From positions 41,592 to 105,591 of the forward strand of contig NZ_QPIX01000013.1 of assembly GCF_003337715.1 (NCBI RefSeq): 64,000 bases of DNA, read 5' to 3'. The translations under genes and the position numbers were made by a program. The notes beneath the pieces are model-generated. The model saw only the letters and a list, made by a program, of their open reading frames with translations. It did not search any database and was not told where the DNA came from. The stretch comes from Ciceribacter lividus (GTDB lineage Bacteria > Pseudomonadota > Alphaproteobacteria > Rhizobiales > Rhizobiaceae). Of the stretch, positions 1-8,547 are shown piece after piece. Within the stretch, counting starts at the first letter, position 1. Each line of letters starts with the position of its first letter.

Positions 1-1340
1 ACCTTCGAGACCAGGTGAGCGTGACCCATCGCCTGATAATAGCCACCCATCACGCCGAAGGACAACTCCGTTCGGCCGTTTCGGGTCACCATGCCCGGGA
101 TGATCGTATGCAGAGGTCGTTTCTCCGGGGCGATCATGTTCGGGTGTCCGCGCTCGAGCGAAAAACTCTGACCACGATTGTGCAGGATGACGCCTGATTC
201 AGGGGCGACCAGGCCCGTGCCGAAGCTGTCGAAGATCGAATTGATGAAGCTTACCGCGTTGCGTTCTTCATCGACGATCGAAATGTAGACGGTGTCGCGG
301 TGAAGCGGCATCTCGAAATCCGGGAGCTCCGTCAGGGCCCGGGTCAGGTCGATCATGCCGGCCAGGCGACGCGCGAAGTCCTCCGACAACAGTTCGTCGA
401 TCGGCACATCGGCCTTGTCAGGATCGGCGATCCAGGCGTCACGGGCGGCATAGGCGAGGCGGGTCGCCTCGATCTCCAGATGCAGCCGGTCCGGTGACTG
501 GGGTGCCAGCTGATTGTCGAAGCAGGACAGGATGTTGAGGATGAGCAGGGCGATGATGCCCTGGCCGTTCGGCGGGCATTCATGGATTGTATGGCCGCGG
601 AAGGTCGTCGTCACCGGCGTCACATATTCGCCCTTCGCCGCGGCGAAATCCTCGAGCGTGTGCAGGCCGCCATGGGCGTTGAGATGCGCCACCATGTCAG
701 CCGCCACCGGCCCCGTGTAGAAGCCGTCACGGCCCTCGGCCGCGATCCGGCGCAAAGTCGCTGCCAGCTTCGGCTGACGGTGCATTTCGCCGATGCGCGG
801 CGCGCGACCGCCGGGCAGGAAGATTTCGGCAGCCGCCTTGTCGGCGGCGAGAAGCTTCTCTTCTTGCGCCCAGTCACGGTGGACGCGGGGCGTGATGGCG
901 TAGCCTTCCTCGGCATAACGAATGGCGGGTGCGAGCACCTCGGCCAAGGGCAGACGGCCATGATCGGCATGCAGGCGCGTCCAGGCGTCGATTGCCCCGG
1001 GAATGGTGACGGCGGAGGGCGACTGGCGCGGCACTTCCGAGAGCCCACGTTCTTCGAACCATTCGATCGTCAGCGCCTTCGGCGTGCGACCGGAGCCGTT
1101 ATAGGCGATGACGTCGGCGCCGCCCTTGGGCGCATAAAGGGCGAAACAATCGCCGCCGATGCCTGTGGAGCCCGGTTCGACCACGCATTGCACGGCACAG
1201 GCGGCAATGGCTGCGTCCATGGCGTTTCCACCGGCCTGCAATACGTTGACGGCTGTCAGCGTCGCATAAGGGTGGGAGGTTGCAGCCATGGCCTTGGCCG
1301 ATACGGCCACCGACCGCGTCGGCTTTTCGAAGTTGCGCAT
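1..1340 (-). CDS. ggt: Gamma-glutamyltranspeptidase family protein (partial, C-terminus beyond window)
   Basis: This is an Ntn-hydrolase of the gamma-glutamyltranspeptidase family, which cleaves or transfers gamma-glutamyl groups from glutathione-like amides, usually in the periplasm. The visible 446 residues carry the family N-terminus (ATLTAVNVLQAGGNAMDAA, about residues 26-44), the GIGGDCFALY stretch near 61-70, ECPPNGQG, and the autoprocessing site RDTVYISIVDEERNAVSF near residue 350, whose Thr should become the N-terminal nucleophile. The start ATG at 1340 has GAGGAG about ten bases upstream. No clear signal peptide is visible, so it may be cytoplasmic. It is the last visible gene of a polar amino-acid ABC operon, 39 bp after a permease, which suggests it releases an amino acid from an imported gamma-glutamyl or amide compound. 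The C-terminal part lies outside the window. The family call is firm; the substrate is unknown. Confidence 0.88.
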   Translation of the reverse strand, partial: MRNFEKPTRSVAVSAKAMAATSHPYATLTAVNVLQAGGNAMDAAIAACAVQCVVEPGSTGIGGDCFALYAPKGGADVIAYNGSGRTPKALTIEWFEERGLSEVPRQSPSAVTIPGAIDAWTRLHADHGRLPLAEVLAPAIRYAEEGYAITPRVHRDWAQEEKLLAADKAAAEIFLPGGRAPRIGEMHRQPKLAATLRRIAAEGRDGFYTGPVAADMVAHLNAHGGLHTLEDFAAAKGEYVTPVTTTFRGHTIHECPPNGQGIIALLILNILSCFDNQLAPQSPDRLHLEIEATRLAYAARDAWIADPDKADVPIDELLSEDFARRLAGMIDLTRALTELPDFEMPLHRDTVYISIVDEERNAVSFINSIFDSFGTGLVAPESGVILHNRGQSFSLERGHPNMIAPEKRPLHTIIPGMVTRNGRTELSFGVMGGYYQAMGHAHLVSK

Positions 1341-1379
1341 CCTTGTCAGTCTCCTCGTATGCTTTTGTGCCGCAGCCGG

Positions 1380-2072
1380 TCAGGTGCGGGTTCGGTATGG
1401 CGTGAGCCTGATTTCGAGGGCAGACAGTGCCCGGACGATCAGGAAATTCAGCAGCAGATAGATCGCGCCCGCGGCGATGAAGACTTCGATCGCACGATAG
1501 CTCTGGGAGATCAGCCCTTGGGCGATGCCCGTGACCTCCATCAGGGTGATGATCGAGGCGAGCGAGGTGCCCTTCACCATCAGGATGATCTCGTTGCCGT
1601 AAGCGGGTATCGCCTGGCGGAGTGCGATCGGCAGTGTGACGAGACGGAGCGTCAGCAGGCGTGACATGCCAAGCGCGGAAGCCGCTTCGCCGAGCCCGCG
1701 CGGGACATTGCTGATTGCGCCGCGCAGGATCTCGCTGCCATAGGCGGCCGTGTTGAGCGTCAGCGCCAGGATCGCGCACCAGTAGGGCTCACGAAACAGC
1801 CACCACAGCCCGACCGTCTGGAGGGCAGGGCGGAACTGGCCGAGCCCGTAGTAGATAAGGAAGATCTGGACGAGCAGGGGCGTGCCGCGGAAGACGGCGA
1901 CGAAGGTGCGTATCGGCCAGACGATCCGGCGGTGCCCACCCTGCTGGGCGAGGGCGAGGGCGAGGGCGAGCATGAAGCCGAGCAGAATGGAGGTGCCCGC
2001 GAGCTGCAAGGTCAGCGGAACCCCGGACAGTAGCTTAGGGATGATTTCGAGGAAAAAGCCGACGTCGATCAT
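1380..2072 (-). CDS. Polar amino-acid ABC transporter permease (HisM type)
   Basis: This 230-residue inner-membrane permease belongs to the His/Glu/Gln/Arg/opine family of ABC importers. It begins with a hydrophobic segment (about residues 16-40), contains the family motif FRGTPLLVQIFLIYYGLG near 61-78, and has the cytoplasmic EAA-type loop EAASALGMSRLLTLRLVTLPIALRQAIPAYGNE near 130-160, which docks to the ATPase. Its ATG overlaps the stop of the preceding permease by four bases, so the two are translationally coupled and probably form a heterodimer. No ATP-binding gene is visible in this operon; it may lie left of the window. Confidence 0.9.
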   Translation of the reverse strand: MIDVGFFLEIIPKLLSGVPLTLQLAGTSILLGFMLALALALAQQGGHRRIVWPIRTFVAVFRGTPLLVQIFLIYYGLGQFRPALQTVGLWWLFREPYWCAILALTLNTAAYGSEILRGAISNVPRGLGEAASALGMSRLLTLRLVTLPIALRQAIPAYGNEIILMVKGTSLASIITLMEVTGIAQGLISQSYRAIEVFIAAGAIYLLLNFLIVRALSALEIRLTPYRTRT

Positions 2073-2782
2073 CGAGGCGTGATCCCCCGGGAGGCGCGTG
2101 TCTCTCCGAAGCGGAAGACCTGTCCGGTGATGCCGGCGATCACGAAGTAGAGGCTTCCGGCAGCGAGATAGAAGAGGAAGGGTTCCCGCGTCGAACCGGC
2201 GCCGATCTGGGCCTGGCGCATCAGCTCGACGAGGCCGATGACGGAAATCAGGGCAGAGTCCTTGAGGACCAGCTGCCAGACATTGCTCAGACCCGGTATC
2301 GCATGGCGCAACAGTTGCGGGACAATCACCAGCCGCAGCATCTGGATGTTCGAGAGTGCGAGCGCCTTCGCGGCATCGAACTGTCCCCGTTCGACAGCCA
2401 GATATGCCCCGCGATAGACTTCCGCCTGGTAGGCGCCTGAAATGATGCCGATCGCAAGCACGCCGGTTGCAAGCGACGGCAGGCCGACAAATTCGTCGGA
2501 GCCGAGGCTGCGGGCGATCGCGGTCAAGGCAATGCTGCCGCCATAGTAGAACAGGTAGATGGTGAGGAGGTCCGGCACACCGCGGAAGACCGTGCCATAG
2601 GCTGAGGCGAGGGCTTTCGGCACGCGCCCCGAAGACAGGCGGCCGGCTGCCGCAAAGCCGCCGAAAATTGCTCCGAGCACGAAGCCCAGGACGGACAGGA
2701 GCAGTGTCATTGCGGCTGCCGCTAGAAGGGCCACGCCCCAGCCGCCTTCGGCGAAGCCGAGCAGATGCAGTCTTTCAAGCAT
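2069..2782 (-). CDS. Polar amino-acid ABC transporter permease (HisQ type)
   Basis: This is the second permease of the amino-acid importer, 237 residues, with about five membrane segments. It has the family signature VFRGVPDLLTIYLFYYGG in the first third and the EAA-like loop DAAKALALSNIQMLRLVIVPQLLRHAIPGLSN in the middle. I chose the ATG at 2782 because AAGGAGAGG lies about ten bases upstream; the longer frame to 2809 would begin inside that ribosome-binding site. It follows the binding-protein gene after a 72-bp gap that holds a perfect hairpin, and overlaps the next permease by ATGA. Confidence 0.9.
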   Translation of the reverse strand: MLERLHLLGFAEGGWGVALLAAAAMTLLLSVLGFVLGAIFGGFAAAGRLSSGRVPKALASAYGTVFRGVPDLLTIYLFYYGGSIALTAIARSLGSDEFVGLPSLATGVLAIGIISGAYQAEVYRGAYLAVERGQFDAAKALALSNIQMLRLVIVPQLLRHAIPGLSNVWQLVLKDSALISVIGLVELMRQAQIGAGSTREPFLFYLAAGSLYFVIAGITGQVFRFGETRASRGITPR

Positions 2783-2806
2783 GTGGGCGAACCTCTCCTT
2801 GCATTC

Positions 2807-2841
2807 CACACAGCCGGAGTCCGCTGAACTCCGGCTGTGTG
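2807..2841 (-). terminator. Intercistronic hairpin after the amino-acid binding-protein gene
   Basis: A perfect 14-bp inverted repeat (CACACAGCCGGAGT, 7-base loop, complementary arm) lies between the binding-protein stop and the permease start. No T-run follows on the coding strand. It therefore looks like an mRNA-stabilising or attenuating stem that lets the binding protein be made in excess, rather than a full terminator. Confidence 0.6.
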
Positions 2842-2854
2842 CGGTCCGCCTTGG

Positions 2855-3706
2855 TTACTTGACCGGGGTTACGTCGGTGCCGACCCACTTCTCCGAAATG
2901 CGCTTGATCGTGCCATCGGCAATCGCGGAGTCGATTGCGGCATTCAGCATATCCTTGAGCTTGGTGTCCTCCTTGCGCAGACCCGCACCCGTACCGAGGC
3001 CGAAGACGCCGCCGACGAAGCCCGGACCGGCGATCGTGTAGTCGGCGAATTCAGGCTTTGCCAGCGTCGCGGCGAGCGCGGTCTGCTGCGCGAAGAGCGC
3101 ATCGATGCGGCCGGCGGCGAGGTCGAGGTCGTGCTGTTCGGTCGTCTTGTATTCGCGGATCTCGACGGTGTCGGCGAAGTACTTCTTCAGGAAGTCGAGG
3201 TTCGTGGTGGCGGCCTGCACGCCGACGACCTTGCCCTTGAGCATGGGCTTCAACTTGTCGATGGCCGCAAGAGCCGAGGCCTCGTCTTCGAGCTTGAACT
3301 TCTCAGCCGAGACACCGAGCTTGCCGAGCTCGCTGTCCTTGCCGATGGCGAAGCCCGACGGGTCGACGGCGTAGGGCTGGGTGAAGTCGATCGTTTCCAG
3401 GCGCTTCGGCGTGATGAACATGCTCGCCATGATGACGTCGAACTTGCCGACGGTGAGCGAGGGGATGAGGCCGTCCCAGTCCTGGGCGACGATGGTGCAC
3501 TTGACCTTCATGCGGGCGCAGAGGTCGTTGGCGAGTTCGACTTCGAGACCGTCGAGCTTGCCGTCGGCTGTGGTGAAGTTCCAGGGCGCATAGGCGCCCT
3601 CGGTCGCAATCTTGATCTCGGTCGGTGCGTCCTGCGCCAGGGCAACCTGGCCGAATGTCAGTGTCGTAAAGGCAGCCGCCAGCGCGGCCATGCGACGGAT
3701 CGTCAT
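2855..3706 (-). CDS. Polar amino-acid ABC transporter periplasmic binding protein
   Basis: This is a 283-residue periplasmic solute-binding protein (SBP_bac_3 family), preceded by a signal peptide MTIRRMAALAAAFTTLTFGQ with cleavage expected after ALAQ. The mature start EIKIATEGAYAPWNF is the classic opening of lysine/arginine/ornithine/glutamine binding proteins. Further marks are WDGLIPSLTVGKFDVIMASM and RLETIDFTQPYAV. The ATG at 3706 has GAGGAAA upstream; the open frame runs back to 3892 but that extension is not signal-like. It should deliver a polar amino acid, opine or related amide to the two downstream permeases. The ligand cannot be read from the sequence. Confidence 0.92.
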   Translation of the reverse strand: MTIRRMAALAAAFTTLTFGQVALAQDAPTEIKIATEGAYAPWNFTTADGKLDGLEVELANDLCARMKVKCTIVAQDWDGLIPSLTVGKFDVIMASMFITPKRLETIDFTQPYAVDPSGFAIGKDSELGKLGVSAEKFKLEDEASALAAIDKLKPMLKGKVVGVQAATTNLDFLKKYFADTVEIREYKTTEQHDLDLAAGRIDALFAQQTALAATLAKPEFADYTIAGPGFVGGVFGLGTGAGLRKEDTKLKDMLNAAIDSAIADGTIKRISEKWVGTDVTPVK

Positions 3707-3803
3707 GACTTTTCCTCTTCGTCTGTTTTGGCCGTTCGTGACGGCGGTTCCCCGTCCTTGCCGGATGTCTCCCCCAGCTTCGGACAAAATGACCGGGCAG
3801 CGT

Positions 3804-4478
3804 TCAGCGCCGCCCGGGACTGGCGTAATCGGCAAGCATCGATGCCGTTTCAATGATGTGGTCCTGCATGACCGCTTCGGCGTGGCGGGCATCGCCGGAC
3901 CTCAGAGCGTCGATCAGCTTCTGGTGCTCCTCGCGGGCAGACAGGGGTTTGTCGACGTAGTCGAACCAGATGCGCATGTAGGGCTCGATCACCACATGCA
4001 GCGCGGTGATCTGCCGGATGAGCTTCGGGCGGCCGCTCAGGCCGTAGATGAAGGCGTGGAATTCCTGGTGGCGCAGGACCCAGTCGCCGCTGCCGGACTG
4101 TCCGGCGCGTTCGACGCGGTCGAGCAGCCCCTCCAGTTCCTCGAAAGTCTCTGAATTCATCCGCGGCGTCGCCAGGCGGACGGCGAGGCCCTCGAGCACG
4201 GATCGGATTTCGAAGGTCTCATGGATCTCATCCAGCGTCAGGCCGGCAACGACACATCCCCGGTTGGGACGAAGTGTCACCAAGCCATCGGCGGCGAGAC
4301 GCCGAAAGGCTTCCCGCACGGGCATGCGGCTCATTCCGATTTCGGCGGCAATCTCTTCGGGGATCAGGCGATCGCCTGGCTTGTAGCGACCGAAACGCAG
4401 GGCCTGCTGCAGATGGAAGTAGGCCTCCTCTTCGGCCGTGGAGGCGAGATGTGCGGTGGAGGCTGGAGATATCGGCAT
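3804..4478 (-). CDS. GntR-family transcriptional regulator (FadR/FCD subfamily)
   Basis: This 224-residue regulator has an N-terminal winged helix (LQQALRFGRYKPGDRLIPEEIAAEIGMSRMPVREAFRRLAADGLVTLRPNRG) and a C-terminal all-helical FCD ligand domain containing RHQEFHAFIYGLSGRPKLIRQI and a late AVMQDHI motif with metal/ligand histidines. I place the start at the ATG at 4478; the frame continues to a TTG at 4514, but that stretch holds a perfect dyad operator, so it is more likely promoter DNA. It sits 97 bp upstream of, and on the same strand as, the amino-acid ABC genes and probably controls them and itself. Confidence 0.88.
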   Translation of the reverse strand: MPISPASTAHLASTAEEEAYFHLQQALRFGRYKPGDRLIPEEIAAEIGMSRMPVREAFRRLAADGLVTLRPNRGCVVAGLTLDEIHETFEIRSVLEGLAVRLATPRMNSETFEELEGLLDRVERAGQSGSGDWVLRHQEFHAFIYGLSGRPKLIRQITALHVVIEPYMRIWFDYVDKPLSAREEHQKLIDALRSGDARHAEAVMQDHIIETASMLADYASPGRR

Positions 4479-4496
4479 CTGTGGCCTATTGGATTT

Positions 4497-4514
4497 TTGT
4501 ATCCACTCATACAA
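4497..4514. promoter_or_regulatory. Probable GntR operator
   Basis: TTGTATCCACTCATACAA is a perfect 6+6 dyad with a 6-bp spacer, lying 19 bases ahead of the GntR start codon at 4478. FCD-type GntR proteins bind dyads of this kind, and a second GntR gene in this window has TTGTATACAA upstream. Autoregulation is inferred from position. Confidence 0.6.
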
Positions 4515-4566
4515 TCATTCAGTTTTGGCGACGTCAAGGGACTTCGATCAGACATGCTGTGGGGCG

Positions 4567-4848
4567 TTAGCGGGACGGCGAAAGGCTGTTGCCGACGCGT
4601 TCGCGAATGAGGCGAGTGAACGCGGTGACCGAGGCGCGATCCGCGAAGGGAGCGGACACCAGAATGAACTCCACATCCTCGATCGGCGGTAGGGTAGAGG
4701 GTGGCAATTCGCGCCGTCCGGCCGGGGCGAGGCTTCGCGACTCGACCATGATGCCCAATGCCGGTCCTGGCCGCGGCCGTCAGACCACTGCGGCTCTGGC
4801 AGGAGCAGACGATGCGCCACGGATGCCCGGCGCGTTCCAGCTCCTCAT
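4567..4848 (-). pseudogene. LysR-family regulator C-terminal relic (frameshifted)
   Basis: Two adjacent reading frames together give the end of a LysR effector domain: LERAGHPWRIVCSCQSRSGL followed by TAAARTGIG in one frame, then IMVESRSLAPAGRRELPP and a VEFILVSAPFADRASVTAF tail ending LSPSR-stop in the next. The pattern (R-I-V-x-x-S-x-S-G-L-x-A-A-x-R-x-G-I-G-I-x-V) is the usual LysR end. One surplus base near 4755 breaks the frame, and no N-terminal half or HTH is present: the relic starts right at the ridA stop. This marks an old rearrangement at the end of the catabolic operon. Confidence 0.65.
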
Positions 4849-5231
4849 GATCTCAGGGCGGTTACCTCGACCTCGACCTTGAATTCAGGTCGGGTGAAGC
4901 CGCTGACGATCAAGAGCGTGGAGACCGGCCGGGGTTCTCGCGTATATCGGTCGCGCACGGCCATATAGGGAGCGAAATCCTCCCGCCGGGTCACGAAGCC
5001 CGCGATGCGGACGACGTCGGCGAAGCTCATTTCGGCCTCTTCGAGGATTGCCGCAATGGCCTCGAAGCAGATCACCGCCTGATCCTCTATGCTGTCGGGA
5101 ACGGTTTCGTCGGGCCGGATGCCCAGCTGGCCGGATGTGACGAGCAACTCGCCTCGAGCGGGCATGATGAGCCCGTGATTATAATGTCCGAAGGGTTTTC
5201 GCACAGTGAGGGGGTTGAGAGATCGTTTCAT
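4845..5231 (-). CDS. RidA/YjgF/YER057c/UK114 family protein (enamine/imine deaminase-like)
   Basis: This 128-residue protein belongs to the Rid family, trimeric enzymes that hydrolyse reactive enamine/imine intermediates to keto acids and ammonia. Marks are GELLVTSGQLGIRPDETVPDSIEDQAVICFEAI, the mid VVRIAGFVTRREDF and the C-terminal REPRPVSTLLIVSGFTRPEFKVEVEVTA, where the Arg-Pro region and the final E-V-E are the usual active-site neighbourhood. It is the last intact gene of the operon from 11275, 11 bp after a flavodoxin-fold reductase. A Rid protein next to an amidohydrolase and an oxidase suggests that the pathway generates an imine from a C-N bond oxidation; that is inference. Confidence 0.85.
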   Translation of the reverse strand: MKRSLNPLTVRKPFGHYNHGLIMPARGELLVTSGQLGIRPDETVPDSIEDQAVICFEAIAAILEEAEMSFADVVRIAGFVTRREDFAPYMAVRDRYTREPRPVSTLLIVSGFTRPEFKVEVEVTALRS

Positions 5232-5242
5232 AGGCGGCTGCC

Positions 5243-5824
5243 TCAGAATGTGGAAAATTCCCGCTTGACCTTGTCGAGAAAGCGTTTGCGGGTCTCTTCG
5301 GTGGCGCGGTTCATGTCGTAATGGGCAAGGAAGCGCACCTTGGCGAGCGGAGCGATCTGCGCCCGGATCACGCGCTTGACGATCTTCTTGGGCGGATTGC
5401 CGGCCACAAAGGCCCGGAAAGGATCGGCCCCATAGGTCAGAACGGCGCCGAGCTTCTTGATATGGCGTAGCGTCGACTGCACCTTGCCATCGACCAGATC
5501 GAAGGTGACGCCGGGCAGCCAGACGCGATCGAAATAGCCCTTGAGCATCGCCGGAAAGCCGAAGTTCCAGACCGGCGTGCAGATGACAAGCGCTTCAGCT
5601 TTTTTCAGCCGCTCCACATAGCCGGAGACCAGCGCCGTGTTGTCGGGATAGGTGTGATAGATCATGCGATCGTGGCGCGACAGCACTGGGTCGAAGCCTT
5701 CGGCATAGAGATCGCAGTCATCGACCTCATGGCCAGCGGCCTTCAGGCTCTCAACCGTCTGGGCGTGCAGCGCGGCACCATAGCTATCTTCGACCGGGTG
5801 CGAATAGAGGACGAGAACACGCAT
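5243..5824 (-). CDS. NAD(P)H dehydrogenase (quinone)-like flavodoxin-fold reductase
   Basis: This is a 193-residue flavoprotein of the flavodoxin_2 (NQO/KefF/MdaB-like) fold. It opens with MRVLVLYSHPVEDSYGAALHAQTVESLKAAGHEVDDCDLYAEGFDPVLS, the standard phosphate-binding start, followed by EALVICTPVWNFGFPAMLKGYFDRVWLPGVTFDL, the flavin loop of the family. It probably transfers two electrons from NAD(P)H to FMN/FAD and a quinone-like acceptor. Its ATG follows immediately on the stop of the FAD-linked oxidase, so the two may work in the same redox step or recycle flavin electrons. Confidence 0.87.
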   Translation of the reverse strand: MRVLVLYSHPVEDSYGAALHAQTVESLKAAGHEVDDCDLYAEGFDPVLSRHDRMIYHTYPDNTALVSGYVERLKKAEALVICTPVWNFGFPAMLKGYFDRVWLPGVTFDLVDGKVQSTLRHIKKLGAVLTYGADPFRAFVAGNPPKKIVKRVIRAQIAPLAKVRFLAHYDMNRATEETRKRFLDKVKREFSTF

Positions 5825-7237
5825 TCACGCCTCCATGAAGGCCGCGAGACCCTGAAAGAGATAGTTCTTGCCCGCCTTGAAGTCGAAATCCGGATTGTCC
5901 CAGGCAATCATCTTGCCGGGGTTGAGCAGGCCCTTCGGATCGGTCTCCCTCTTGAAGGCGAGCTGCACGACGTCTGTCTGCTTCATCCCGCCCTCTTCCA
6001 GCGTGTAGCGATGCGGATTGAAGATCGGGCATCCCAGATCCTCGTGAATGCGGATGATTTCTTCCAGGCGCTCGGCCGTCGTGTAGCGCACCATGGGCAG
6101 GCCCGAGCACTGGATTGACCCGTCAAAGCGCATGAATTCCAGATGGCCGATCAACTCGCCGGGGAAGGTCTCAACGGTCTTGCGAACCCTTTCCACATGG
6201 TCGGGAGCGGGATACTGAACCTGAAGATAGGTGATGCTCGGGTCGATCTTGAGAGCCCGCAGCGTGGTGTGGTTCCAGGCCAGCTCATAGGCATGCGGGA
6301 TGCCTTTCATGCTCTCCACCTTGTCGGAGCGGAAGCGGATATCGCCCTTGTAGCGCGAGACCAGCGCCTCGAATGGCCCCATGGAATGGGGCGCGACCAT
6401 GATCACGACGACAGACTGGCCTTCCTTCAGGTAGGGCTTGTGCCGTGTGAAATATTCGAACGGCGCAGGCGCTGCGATGGGCGCGATTTCCTTGACCAGC
6501 AGCCCATTGGAATGCGCCAGCGTATCGGCAAAGCGAACCGCATCCATGAAGTCGTCATAGCCGACCAGCACGTCGACCCAGTCATAGGCTGGCGCGAGCG
6601 GCATCTCGACTTCGGTGATGATGCCATTCGTTCCGTAGGCATGGCTGACCTTCTGCAGGTCCCAGCCGGTCAGGTCGAGAATGCGCGGCTCAGCCTCCAT
6701 GGTGATCACCCGCAGGCGCAGGATATTGCCGAGATCGCGCAAGCCCCCCCAGGTGATCGAGCCGACGCCGCCCGAGCCGCCGGCGATGAAGCCGCCGATT
6801 GTCGCGGTCTGCGCCGTCGAGGGATGGAAGCGCAGCTCCTGCCCGGAATGCGCCTTCGTCTGCTTATCAAGCTCGGAAATGATCACACCCGTTTCAGCGA
6901 TGACGCGCCCGGGCAGGATTTGTTTGACCTTGTTCATGTTCGCCATGTTCAGGATGATGCCGCCGGAAAGGGGCATGGCCTGCCCGTAGTTTCCCGTACC
7001 GCCGCCGCGCGGCGTGATTGGCGCACCATGCGCGTAGGCGACCTTCAGAGTGCGAATGACCTCCTCTTCCGTCACCGGAGACACGACAAGATCCGCTGTC
7101 ACGTTGTCGAGCTGGCTCTTCAGGATCGGGGAGTACCAGTAAAAGTCCCGGCTCTTCTGCTTGACGAGAGCCGGATGATCCTCGACCGCTATCCCTTCCA
7201 GGTCTTTCTTGATCTGTGCGTAATCCACCATGTTCAT
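5825..7237 (-). CDS. FAD-linked oxidase (FAD_binding_4 / GlcD-type)
   Basis: This 470-residue enzyme is of the vanillyl-alcohol-oxidase/PCMH type. The N-terminal FAD domain has DLVVSPVTEEEVIRTLKVAYAHGAPITPRGGGTGNYGQAMPLSGG (about residues 52-95), the pyrophosphate-binding loop, and GGFIAGGSGGVGSITWGGLRDLGN (about 147-170). It ends with the family motif KGLLNPGKMIAWDNPD. No covalent His-anchor motif is obvious. It should oxidise an alcohol, hydroxy acid or C-N bond of a small substrate. Its start overlaps the amidohydrolase stop by four bases. The substrate is unknown; the operon context points to a nitrogenous compound. Confidence 0.87.
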   Translation of the reverse strand: MNMVDYAQIKKDLEGIAVEDHPALVKQKSRDFYWYSPILKSQLDNVTADLVVSPVTEEEVIRTLKVAYAHGAPITPRGGGTGNYGQAMPLSGGIILNMANMNKVKQILPGRVIAETGVIISELDKQTKAHSGQELRFHPSTAQTATIGGFIAGGSGGVGSITWGGLRDLGNILRLRVITMEAEPRILDLTGWDLQKVSHAYGTNGIITEVEMPLAPAYDWVDVLVGYDDFMDAVRFADTLAHSNGLLVKEIAPIAAPAPFEYFTRHKPYLKEGQSVVVIMVAPHSMGPFEALVSRYKGDIRFRSDKVESMKGIPHAYELAWNHTTLRALKIDPSITYLQVQYPAPDHVERVRKTVETFPGELIGHLEFMRFDGSIQCSGLPMVRYTTAERLEEIIRIHEDLGCPIFNPHRYTLEEGGMKQTDVVQLAFKRETDPKGLLNPGKMIAWDNPDFDFKAGKNYLFQGLAAFMEA

Positions 7238-8544
7238 GCTCCGTGAAGGGTGTCGAGTTCGGCGTAGTCGGGAATGGCGTGCTCGATGATGCGACCGCTC
7301 CGGATGACGGTTCGGTCAGATTGGGGGCGCGACAGGAATTCGCTCCAGCGTCTGGCTTTGAAGACAACAAGATCGGCGGCGGCTCCGACCGCAATGCGGC
7401 TCTTGTCCTTCCGGCCGAGGATGTCAGCGGGGGTCGCGGTCACGATCGAGGCCGCATCGGTCAGCGGATGGTCAAGATGGAGGAACCGCACCGCCTCTCG
7501 GAAGACTTCCACCGAATCCAGATCGCCATAGGCATAGAACGGATCGCGCGTATTGTCGGAGGACACGGCCGTGCGGACGCCGGCGGCGCGCAACTCGTTG
7601 AAGAGCGTAACACCGCGCCAGCGAGGCGTCAGGCCGGCATGCCTGTCTTGCAGATACATGTTGCACATGGGTAGCGAAACGACGGCGAGATTGGCTTCGG
7701 CGACCAGATCCACCGTTCGTTTCGCCGTTTCCTCGTCCTGCCGAGCCAACGAGCAGCAATGGCCGACGGTAACCGTTCCTTGAAAACCATTCCGGATTAC
7801 GGCTTTCGCAATCGAGGCCAGGGTCAGGACTTCGCGGTCAGCGGTTTCGTCGACATGGAGATCGACATCCACGCCAATGTCGGAGGCCGTCTGCAGAAGC
7901 TGGTCGAGTTCTGCATCAAGGTTCGGCCCCACCTGCGTCAGTCCGCCAAGGATGCCGCCAGTTTCCGTCAGGACGGCCACGAGATCGCGGAAGAACACCT
8001 CGTCCGCCATCGCATAAAGTGGAAAGAGAGCTGCCGCCTGAAGGTCGATCCTGCCCTTCCAGCGTTCCCGCATCTCCTGCACGATCGGGAAGGAAATGCG
8101 ATGCTGGGGATTGAGCGAGTCGATATGTGTGCGGATGAGCGACGTGCCGTGCGCATAAGCGCAGCGGAGGGAGAAATCCATGCGTCTTGCGACGTCTTCG
8201 GCAGACCAGTTCGCCTCACGGTCCGCCTGCACAGCGTCCAGTGCTCCGGGAAAGCTGCCGTCGGGGTTGGGATTGCGCTCCCAGATATGACCCTTGTCGA
8301 GATGGGTATGCATATCTGTGAAGCAGGGCCAGACCATACGCCCGCCGAGTTCGACCGCAGGAAGTTCGGAATTCGCCGCGCCGGCAGGCAGAATCTCCGC
8401 AATCACACCCTCCCGGATTACGAGGTCGGCGCTGGCGAGCCCTTCCTTCGGTGCCGGCAGCCTTGCGCTCGTCGCCGCCTGCGGCACGGTCGCGCCTTTC
8501 AGCACGTAGACTGGTGATCCGGGTAGTTCCGCGCTTGACGTCAC
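7234..8544 (-). CDS. Cytosine-deaminase-like metal-dependent amidohydrolase
   Basis: This 436-residue protein is an amidohydrolase-superfamily enzyme closest to the CodA/cytosine deaminase group. The metal motif HTH (FTDMHTHLDKGH, His79 and His81), the third His in VDLHVDETADREV, the fourth in TVTVGHCCSLARQ, and the Asp in AVSSDNTRDPFYAYGD are all present, so the active site looks complete. It should remove ammonia from, or open, a cyclic amidine or amide such as a pyrimidine-like ring. It starts 3 bp after the permease of a NitT/TauT-type importer, so substrate uptake and attack are probably linked. Confidence 0.87.
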   Translation of the reverse strand: MTSSAELPGSPVYVLKGATVPQAATSARLPAPKEGLASADLVIREGVIAEILPAGAANSELPAVELGGRMVWPCFTDMHTHLDKGHIWERNPNPDGSFPGALDAVQADREANWSAEDVARRMDFSLRCAYAHGTSLIRTHIDSLNPQHRISFPIVQEMRERWKGRIDLQAAALFPLYAMADEVFFRDLVAVLTETGGILGGLTQVGPNLDAELDQLLQTASDIGVDVDLHVDETADREVLTLASIAKAVIRNGFQGTVTVGHCCSLARQDEETAKRTVDLVAEANLAVVSLPMCNMYLQDRHAGLTPRWRGVTLFNELRAAGVRTAVSSDNTRDPFYAYGDLDSVEVFREAVRFLHLDHPLTDAASIVTATPADILGRKDKSRIAVGAAADLVVFKARRWSEFLSRPQSDRTVIRSGRIIEHAIPDYAELDTLHGA

Positions 8545-8547
8545 GTT

